Shown here one piece after another: positions 7,628-14,526 of a stretch of 14,526 nt of DNA (within the stretch, counting starts at the first letter, position 1; every line of letters begins with the position of its first letter). The notes under the pieces were generated by a model. It was given only the letters and a program-made list of their open reading frames with translations. It did no database searches and had not been told where the DNA came from. The DNA is from Bacteroidales bacterium (GTDB taxonomy: Bacteria > Bacteroidota > Bacteroidia > Bacteroidales > JAAUTT01). The DNA lies in contig JAAUTT010000024.1 of the NCBI GenBank assembly GCA_012031335.1, positions 1 to 14,526 of the forward strand. The letters are read 5' to 3'. A program made the translations under genes and the position numbers.

Positions 7628-10282
7628 TCAAAGTGGTAATGTAAAATAAAAGGTAGTCTCCTTTCCTAAAACCGATTCCACCCATATCCTTCCACCCAGT
7701 TTTTCGATAAACGACCGGGAAATTGCCAAACCTAAACCCATTCCTTCAACAACAGAATTTTCGTCTTCCCTATACTGCCAAAAACGTTCAAATATTTTTT
7801 CCTGAAATTCGGGCAAAATCCCTATTCCCTTATCCCTGACAAAAAACTAATCTCATTATCCTCAATTTGATATCCGATATCGACGGTATTATGCGACGAA
7901 AATTTGATTGCATTTTGCAGCAGATGTGTTATTACCTGCATTAGTTTAATTGAATCGGTAAATAGTACTACTTTTTCATTTCCATCATTAAGTACCCGCA
8001 ACACTATTCCTTTTGTGGCGGCATAATCCGACAGTTTTTCTACGATATCGGTCAGCAGAGTATTCAGACTTATGCTGGTTTTACTTATTTCGACCGAATC
8101 TGCTTCAATTTTGGAGATATCCACAATATCTGTCATGATAGATAAAAGTTTGTTACATCCGTTCACTATGATTTGTGCATAACGATTAACCTTTTCATTA
8201 TTTTTCAATTCCTCTTGCAAAAGATTCGCAAACCCAAGGATGCCATTCATAGGAGTTCTGATTTCGTGCGAAATATTTGCCAGAAATGCAGATTTAAGCC
8301 GATCAGATTCTTCAGCTTTGTTTTTAGCATCAATAAGTTCCTTTTCAAAGGCTTTCCTGTCGGAAATATCTTCCTTAACCGCTATAAAGTGGGTAATAGC
8401 ACCTTCATTGTTCTTTACCGGCGCAATAACTGCCGACTCCCAATAATAACTATCATCCTTCCGCTTATTTATAAGTTCACCTTTCCATTCTTTTCCCGAG
8501 TTTAAAGTGTTCCATAAATCCTTATAAATCTTATCCGGTTGTTTTCCCGACTTAAGCAAAGCGGGAGTTTTCCCAATTACCTCATCGGGCCGATATCCTG
8601 TATAATTGGTAAATGTTTGATTAACGTATTCAATTTTACCCTGTGTATCTGTTATGATAAACGAAACAGGACTCTGTTCGATTGCCGAATACAATAACTT
8701 AACCTGATGATTTATATGTAAACGCAGGGTTATATCGCGCACAATAAGCATATATCCCCAAAGATTCCCATTCTTGCTCCGGATACTGGTACCACTTATC
8801 TCACCCATAAATGAACTACCTCTTTTTCTAACCAATTTAACCTGGTTAAAAATATTTTCCTGCTCTCTCAGTGATTTAAACAGAATATTTTGAGCCGGAG
8901 TCCTGTAATCCTTACCAATCCACCTAAATACACGGGTACCCAATAAGTCGGTACGACTTTCGCAATCGAACATCTGAACAGCTTTTTGCGACACAAACAA
9001 AATCCTGAAATCGGTAGTACAAATTACAACAGCGTCGGGCGATGTCTCTACCAGCTTTTTATACAATGCCTCCGATTGAAGTAACAGTTCCTCTGAGTTT
9101 CTGCGATTGGTTATATTCCTGGCAATGGCCAAAACCTTATTGGTTTGCAGGTAAACAAATTTTGCTTCAAAATACTGTTTTATCCCATTAATTTTTAGGT
9201 TATATTCAAAAAGTTGTTCGGTCCTGGTTCGTAAACATAAACTGAGCGACTGTCTGAATCTCTTATAATCAGATGCAGGAAGAAATATATTTAAGATTAC
9301 GGTTGAGCAGTTCATTTAAAGGAACCATTAGTTTTGCAGGATCTGAAGCAAAACAATTACAGATATTTCCGGTCTCGTCAAAGATGAACATGGGATCGGG
9401 AATAGCATGAAGGATTAACTCCAGATCTTCCATTACCTTATGGAGTTCAGATTGAATCTCCATTTTTTTTGTTAAATCCTCCCAAACAGACTGGATTTCA
9501 ATAATTTCACCATCCTGATCAAATATAGCTTTATCGGCGCATGATATCCAACGGTGAATACCCTTGGAATCTTTAATTAACTGATTATATTTAACAATCG
9601 GATTGTTGTGGTTAACTCCCCTGTTATTGGCCAGGGAAGTTCCGTTGATAAGCTCCGGAATAATTGAGTACAAGCATTGCCCAAGCAGCATCAATTCATT
9701 GGCGCCATAAAATTCACAAAAGGCTCTGTTAACGAAGATAATGGTTCCATCGGGTTTATACCTGCAAATCAGTTCTGTATTGTCTTCTATCACATTCCGG
9801 TATATCGCCCCACTTTCAATAAGTTCTTGTTCTGCATTTTTTTGTCCGGTTTTTTCATTTGCAATAAAACATATTGAATCAATTTCATTATCGGAATTAT
9901 ACAACGGAAATACGGAATACTCGATCCCATATCGGGCACCATCTATGGCAGGTTGGTTTATTGGCATATTAATTTTCTCACCTTTTAATGCGTATTGCAT
10001 CAGGTCGCGTACCCTCGAATGGTATTTGACCGGCAGAAAACCAAAAATATTTTGACTTTTTTCTAACTGTTTATGAAATATCTTAAAGGTACAATCAACG
10101 GCTTCAGGATTATAATACAGTATATTACCCGTAATATCCAGTACTATAACTGTTTGATTTACATTTGACAAAATACCGATCAAATGATTTCTGCTAACGG
10201 ATTGATTAAATGTTTTTGATTTCAATTTCTGTCGTTTTAAATTAGACAAAAAGCTGTCGGCTTCGCAGCAGGCAGCTTTCAA
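7628..10282 (-). CDS. Multi-PAS sensor histidine kinase, two frameshifts
   Basis: Sensor kinase of about 885 residues with about five PAS modules, then HisKA and HATPase_c domains. It has no transmembrane helix or receiver domain, so it is probably a cytoplasmic sensor passing phosphate to a separate regulator. PAS modules are seen at ILSNVNQTVIVLDITGNILY, NTELICRYKPDGTIIFVNRA, ILHAIPDPMFIFDETGNI, SPDAVVICTTDFRILFVSQK and SPVSFIITDTQGKIEYVNQT. The H-box is FLANISHEIRTPMNG, with the phosphorylated His at 8266-8268. The N-box is VITHLLQNAIKF. A base missing from the A-run at 7841-7846 splits the G1 box FVRDKGIGI; after repair the F box IFERFW and G2 box GMGLGLAISR follow. A second break near 9285-9292 (one extra or two missing bases) lies inside the third PAS. 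The start is uncertain: a TTG at 10282, after an in-frame TAG, is the best codon seen. Confidence 0.9.
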
Positions 10283-10334
10283 ACTACTAATATGCTAACT
10301 ACTTGAAACTTAAATTTTATAAATCAAATATCTT

Positions 10335-10472
10335 TTAACCGGAATATGGTTTACCTAATCTCGCAGTAACAATCAATCCAAATGCACCACCATAGTCCTG
10401 CATTTCCAAAGGTTCTATCAATAGAACGACATAATCAACTTGTATTTTCTTCAGGGGAACGCTCCGGGATAT
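10335..10472 (-). pseudogene. Possible C-terminal remnant of an unrecognised protein
   Basis: A 45-codon open stretch without a start codon, beginning right after a TGA. It reads VPLKKIQVDYVVLLIEPLEM and then QDYGGAFGLIVTARLG before TAA. Alternating hydrophobic residues and the glycine/aromatic pattern resemble the last strands of an outer-membrane barrel, but I cannot name a family. It could be the tail of a gene whose front was lost, or chance. Confidence 0.25.
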
Positions 10473-10515
10473 TCAATTCTCTGTTTTTTTGGTTAAAAGT
10501 ATTATAAATCAAACA

Positions 10516-10532
10516 GGATAGAAATGCTATCC
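10516..10532 (+). terminator. Hairpin followed by T-rich tract
   Basis: GGATAG and CTATCC pair perfectly around the 5-base loop AAATG and are followed on the + strand by ATTTTTGTTTT. This looks like a weak rho-independent terminator reading rightward, yet no + strand gene ends nearby; it may be incidental or mark a lost gene. Confidence 0.3.
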
Positions 10533-10714
10533 ATTTTTGTTTTGGGCAGTAAAACGAGATGTTCATAAAATGCGAACTGGTTAATTACACTTCTTTTTGG
10601 TTAACGCCATTACATATAAAGAGATGCTTTGTATCTCAATGGCCTAAAGGATTTGTAATATTTTAATATTTTTTTGAATAAAAGGTCAGGAATAAATCTT
10701 CAGTAGTTTCCATT

Positions 10715-10722
10715 CAAACTTA
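10715..10722 (-). promoter_or_regulatory. Possible Bacteroidota -7 element for the PAS kinase
   Basis: Read on the minus strand this is TAAGTTTG, matching TAnnTTTG and pointing at the PAS kinase about 430 bases away. No good -33 TTTG is seen, so support is slight. Confidence 0.15.
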
Positions 10723-10987
10723 ACCGACTTGATTTGAATTAATTTAACAAGATAATCAGTTTCATGTCATTTTGTATTCTTACTTTTCTAAATAAGCTTT
10801 TCTCTGCCGTTGAATTAATAATAAATTGCCGACCTCATCTTGTTTATATTTCCTTCTCTTTCAAAGGTAAGTTCATCCATGCATATATCCCTACAAATCA
10901 GTTTATAAAGTATATGCTAAACGATGATAGATAATGTAATATTCCCCCTTTGAGCTCAAAAGGTTATGGAGTTCGGGACCTACCAAT

Positions 10988-13346
10988 TCAGTGTATTATA
11001 AGTCTTACCTCAACAATTCTGCTAACAGTTTTCCCCTCCAGGGCAGCAAACCGCACCTTTAATTTACCATCTTCTCCTACACCTATTTTTTCGGGAATTC
11101 TGAATGATTGTATAAATAGTTCGTCCGAAGATCCATTTGTGGCATCTACCGACCTACTTCAGTTCCATTCACCTCAACAACAAATCCCTGATTACCTGAT
11201 TTATAATAGGACAACTGAAGTATGGAGGCCCTCTTTTCCGGATCTTTCATTATATAGCTGAACCACGCGGTTGCGCTGCGCCAGTGCCGATCGTGTAGCA
11301 CACCTGTTTCTGCTTTTTCACTTTCGATAAAAATGGTCCGACTCGGGTTGCTGCTCGCCTGCATAAACCACATCAATCGTATTATCTGCTATTTTTTGTT
11401 TTTCGGCTTCCTGCAATGCAAGTTCTTGTTGCATTTTCACAAGTTTTTCGGGTGACACCAGTTGCCAGTATATGATATACCTGGCATCGTGCAGGCGGTA
11501 AAAAGGAATAAGTTGCAGTTCGCTGAATTTGGAAGGATTAATTAATTCCTTTGCGGTAAATGTCATCTTTTGTCTTTCACAGGATGAAAAGAAGAAGTTA
11601 TATCAGTATTTTCACTTACAAAAACAGGCATTTCCTGCAATGGATATTGCTTACCCTGAGCTACATGTCCCATTCGGCTATCATCGGCAAATAATCCGGT
11701 TAAATTGGTTGTATCCGTTTTGGCTGCCAACACAATAGGTCCCCTTAGAACTGCCAGGTATCCAGAATGATCGGGCAATTCTTCGGTAGTAATTTTCATA
11801 GGTAAGGATACATCAATACGATCTCCCTTTTTCCAGTTCCTGCGAATCGCTTCATATTCGCCCGAAACAGAAGTTTGTTTGATCAACTTTCCATTCACAC
11901 TTATCCTGAAATCTCCTGAAGAAACCCACCGCGGATATCTTATGTAAAGGGTGAAGTCAGTGTTTTTAATCTCTTCGATCATCAGCGATGTTTTGGCATC
12001 GTCGGGAAAGGTTGTTTGCTGTGATATAACCGCTCCTCTTTCCTTCCAGGTAAGTTTGGAAGGAATAAAAAGATTAACAAACAATCCGGAGTCATTGTAA
12101 GCATAAATCAGTTCTCCATATTTCGCGTGATTTTCAAGGCCTGAGCCAACACAACACCACATGCTGGTTTGAGGCTGAGAATAAACACGGTAATGCCCTG
12201 GTCTCATGGGTGTAAAATATACAAATCCTCCCTTTTCAGGATGCTGCGACGAGAGGATATGATTATACAAAGCACGTTCGTAATAATCAATGTATTTTTC
12301 ATGGCCTTCCATACCAAAGAGCATTTTTGTAAGCCGGAGCATATTATAGGTATTACAGGTTTCGGGTCCCTGTTCACTTGTAATCATCGTTGAAAAGTTA
12401 TCCACCGGATGAAAATGTTCTCTTACACTATTCCCTCCAATAACAACGGAGCGATTATGCACAACAGTTTCCCAGAAAAAATGTGAGGCTGTTTTAAAGG
12501 TGGTGTCGCCGGTTAGTTCGGCAATTCTTTCGAAACCGATTACTTTTGGAATTTGGGTGTTGGCATGTAAATTATTGAGTTTATCTTCCCTTTTGGACAG
12601 GGGAGTTAAAATAAACCGGTGCGAAAACCTGTATGCCAAATCCATGAATTTTTTGTCTCCTGTAATTTCGGCAACATCGGCAAAGATCTCGTTCAGCCCA
12701 CCATGCTCCGACTGAAGCAGGTACTGCATCTGGTCGTCGCTGAGGTTGGATGTTGTATGGATCATCCAGGTACTATAATCCACCAGCATTTGTTTTGCCA
12801 TGGAAATATTGGCATAGAGATAAGCATCGCGCAAACCGGCAAACATTTTATGGATATTATAAAGTGGAACCCACTTTTTATTTACACTGAATCCTCCAAC
12901 GTCCAGCTTTCCCTGCCTGACCTCCTCCCACAGTTCTTTGCTGCCTGGAACCCCTCCCAGATAACCGGTTCCAATTTTATCCTGACACATTTTCAACGTG
13001 TTAAGCATATAAGTGAGTCGTTCAAGCACTTTTTTATTGCCAGTAGATGCATACATAAGCGACAATGCCGAAATATAATGCCCGCCAATATGGCCATCGA
13101 GGCCAGTATTTTCCCAGTTTGAATACGACAATGCTTTGGATTCCAAGCCGGCTTCGCGGAGATAAGGAGCCAGAAGCCGGTCGGGATCCATCGTCATAAT
13201 ATAGGCTAAATCGGTACTTTGTGCATCGTAAAAAACGCCTGGTACAATTGTACATCCTGAAGCCTGAACAAGCTGACCTTTCCCGCCTTCTGAGCGTTTA
13301 TACAAACTGTTACCAGACTAAGAATTGCGACAATAAGCTTCTTCAT
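10988..13346 (-). pseudogene. GH127 beta-L-arabinofuranosidase-type glycoside hydrolase, secreted, four frameshifts
   Basis: Family GH127 (formerly DUF1680) enzyme, known to release beta-L-arabinofuranose with a zinc-bound cysteine nucleophile. The ATG at 13346 opens a signal peptide (MKKLIVAILSLVTVCINAQ). After a break in the A-run at 13230-13235 comes the alpha/alpha barrel: DPDRLLAPYLREAGL, WENTGLDGHIGGHYISAL, and GPETCNTYNMLRLT with the zinc-binding Glu and Cys. SMWCCVGSGLENHAKYGEL carries the Cys pair at 12151-12156, matching the nucleophile pair of characterised GH127 enzymes. Beta-sandwich domains follow. Further breaks lie at 11568-11571 (T-run), 11322-11334 and 11147-11153; across them read MTFTAKELINPSKFSELQL, HDRHWRSATAWFSY and GEDGKLKVRFAALEGKTVSR, a C-terminal domain (DUF4986-like). 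It ends at TGA 10988-10990, giving about 785 residues. The catalytic core (13229-11572) is unbroken. It sits 11 bases after the GH31 scrap, formerly one operon. Confidence 0.92.
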
Positions 13347-13357
13347 TTTTTATGTTT

Positions 13358-13612
13358 TTACAATTTTACAACAATATTTTTACCCTTATATTTTATTGTG
13401 CGGTTAAATTTACCAGGAGTAGCTATACCTTCGCGGGCATTTTCATTTGCAACGGTTATATTAAATATTCGGTTAGTACATTCCGGGAAAGCTGCCCTCG
13501 CGATTACTGATGATAAACTCTCTGGCAGTGTCGTTCCAGCTTAAATAATAGTGGTGTATAATCCTTTTTCGTAATTGTAAATTGTCGGGTTCGTCTGAAT
13601 CAATAATTTTAT
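13358..13612 (-). pseudogene. C-terminal scrap of a GH31 alpha-glycosidase
   Basis: Minus-strand frames read together give the C-terminal beta domain of a GH31 enzyme (alpha-glucosidase or alpha-xylosidase type). The pieces are DSDEPDN, then YNYEKGLYTT (shifted), then YYLSWNDTAREFIISNREGS with FPGM, then TNRIFNITVANENAREG and PGKFNRTIKYKGKNIVVKL ending at TAA 13358-13360. The run YNYEKG, SWND, REGSFPGM, NRIFNI is characteristic of that domain. Three or more indels occur within 255 bases, including one that fits a two-base loss. The catalytic barrel, about 2 kb, is absent; instead the stop codon of the hybrid kinase lies immediately upstream. Once the gene before GH127, it is now dead or misassembled. 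Confidence 0.75.
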
Positions 13613-13615
13613 AAA

Positions 13616-14526
13616 CTATACAACACAGAAGTATTTTTCGAGTATGGACAACAATAACTCCCTTTTTACCGGTTTACTGATATAATCGTTGCATCCTGCC
13701 TTAATCGATTTTTCCATGTCCTCAGCTGCAGCATAAGCTGTTTGGGCGATTATTATTGAATGTGGTTTAAGTTTTCGGATGGCTTGAGTAACTATATACC
13801 CGTCAATATCAGGCAAACGGATATCCATTAAAATCAAATCGATGTTTTGGTTGGTAGCAATGTTCACGGCCTCCTTACCGTAAAGCGTATGAATGATGCT
13901 AACTCCAGTAGGTTCCAGAACTTCCGTCATATACTCAGCATTAAAGACATCGTCTTCAACCAGAAGAATTGTTTTACCTGCAAATTGATACATTTCGTTT
14001 TTAATATATTCAGCCGGATCAGCTGATACGTTTTGGTCGATTCGACAGGGTATAGTGAAATAAAAAGTAGTTCCTTTTGATAGTTGAGATTCGAGCCAGA
14101 TTGTTCCGCCTAATAAATCTGTTAATCCTTTAACAATCGACAAGCCCAGCCCGGTTCCACCATAAATATGTCCGGAAGTCGATTCCAGTTGGGCGAATCT
14201 CTCAAATATGAACTCCTGTTTACCTTGAGGGATGCCAATTCCTGTATCCGAAACAAAAAATTCGAGCTGGTTGTTATGCAATCTGCAACCAGCTTTAATC
14301 GTTCCTTCAATAGTGAATTTAAAGGCATTACCAATAAGATTGATAAATATCTGCCTCAATTTCACTTTATCTGTTAAAATTTCAGGTTTTGTATAGGGTA
14401 ATTGGTTACTTATCTCAAAAAGTATATGCTTCTTACTTTGTTTTACCTGAAATTCTTTGAAAAACACTGATAATTCCATAAAAAACTGATCCAGTGAACA
14501 CACCTCGATATTCACCGGAAGCTGAC
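13616..14526 (-). CDS. Hybrid sensor histidine kinase, C-terminal part with receiver domain (5' end outside window)
   Basis: The frame is open to the right window edge (QLPVNIEVCSL before the first ATG-like codon), so the GTG at 14515 is not the true start; sensor and HisKA parts lie beyond. Counting from that GTG, the HATPase_c domain has N-box LRQIFINLIGNAFKFT (53-68), G1 DTGIGI (90-95), F box FERF (104-107) and G2 GGTGLGLSIVKG (119-130), ending in TTFYFTIP. A linker leads to a receiver domain (about 181-299) with the acidic pair D188/D189, phospho-acceptor D231 in LILMDIRLPDIDGY, T259 and K281 in YISKPVKRELL. All key residues are present and the frame is intact. No DNA-binding output domain follows, so it is a phosphorelay hybrid, not an AraC-type HTCS. 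It ends at TAG 13616-13618, directly against the GH31 scrap. Confidence 0.93.
   Translation of the reverse strand, partial: QLPVNIEVCSLDQFFMELSVFFKEFQVKQSKKHILFEISNQLPYTKPEILTDKVKLRQIFINLIGNAFKFTIEGTIKAGCRLHNNQLEFFVSDTGIGIPQGKQEFIFERFAQLESTSGHIYGGTGLGLSIVKGLTDLLGGTIWLESQLSKGTTFYFTIPCRIDQNVSADPAEYIKNEMYQFAGKTILLVEDDVFNAEYMTEVLEPTGVSIIHTLYGKEAVNIATNQNIDLILMDIRLPDIDGYIVTQAIRKLKPHSIIIAQTAYAAAEDMEKSIKAGCNDYISKPVKRELLLSILEKYFCVV

Larger units (their letters stand above)
10283..10987. other. Long intergenic region between GH127 and PAS kinase
   Basis: About 700 AT-rich bases. It holds a 45-codon minus-strand ORF (10335-10472, listed separately), a perfect hairpin at 10516-10532, and on the minus strand TAAGTTTG (10715-10722), which fits the -7 consensus and could serve the kinase. 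No other recognisable gene or RNA was found. Confidence 0.4.

Noticed and set aside
10950..11261. 103-codon + strand ORF near the GH127 end
   Set aside because: It is antisense to the conserved C-terminal GH127 domain, which reads well on the minus strand after frame repair.
13221..13544. 107-codon + strand ORF
   Set aside because: It runs opposite the GH127 signal peptide and the GH31 scrap; the minus-strand homology is the better explanation.
1..14526. Programmed frameshifting as an explanation for the many breaks
   Set aside because: Breaks occur in unrelated genes and differing sequence contexts, without a shared slippery site and downstream structure.
1..14526. CRISPR array, tRNA, rRNA or intact insertion sequence
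   Set aside because: No regularly spaced short repeats, no tRNA- or rRNA-like segment and no transposase motif were seen on either strand.

Overview
The window looks like Bacteroidota (Bacteroidales/Marinilabiliales-like) DNA. It is AT-rich, has no clear Shine-Dalgarno sites, and carries genes typical of that phylum: secreted glycoside hydrolases of families GH2, GH127 and GH31, a LacI-type regulator, an ECF sigma factor, large PAS and hybrid histidine kinases, and a lipid-type ABC importer operon. The species cannot be named from the sequence alone.

Layout from left to right. A LacI-family regulator (+, C-terminal part only) meets a GH2 beta-galactosidase-like gene (-) tail to tail. Upstream of GH2 lies a worn-out histidine kinase remnant (-). 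A compact + strand operon follows: MlaE-type permease, MlaF-type ATPase and MlaD-type MCE protein, with gaps of 3 and 6 bases. Next come a pair of ~93-base imperfect tandem repeats, an ECF sigma factor (-), a ~600-base non-coding stretch, a ~885-residue multi-PAS histidine kinase (-), a ~700-base gap with one unexplained 45-codon ORF, a GH127 beta-L-arabinofuranosidase-type gene (-), the C-terminal scrap of a GH31 glycosidase 11 bases upstream of it, and a hybrid histidine kinase (-) running off the right edge.

The dominant feature of the window is reading-frame damage. LacI, GH2, MlaE, sigma factor, PAS kinase, GH127 and the GH31 scrap all need frame corrections to be read, and GH2 also has an in-frame amber codon. 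Nearly all corrections are single missing bases, often inside A or T runs, while protein conservation continues across each break. This favours uncorrected sequencing or assembly deletions for the large genes. The GH31 scrap and the kinase remnant carry denser damage and missing parts, so they look like true relics. MlaF, MlaD and the visible hybrid kinase are intact. Genes needing one or two corrections are typed CDS here; those needing more, or that are fragments, are typed pseudogene.

Functionally, the GH2, GH127 and GH31 genes suggest breakdown of plant or algal side-chain sugars (galactose, arabinose, xylose or glucose), possibly with the LacI protein and sensor kinases as regulators. 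No SusC/SusD pair is present in the window. The Mla-like operon is probably a housekeeping envelope lipid transporter unrelated to the sugar genes. No convincing new multi-gene system was found. The least explained items are the tandem repeat pair, the GH31/kinase junction and the 45-codon ORF.
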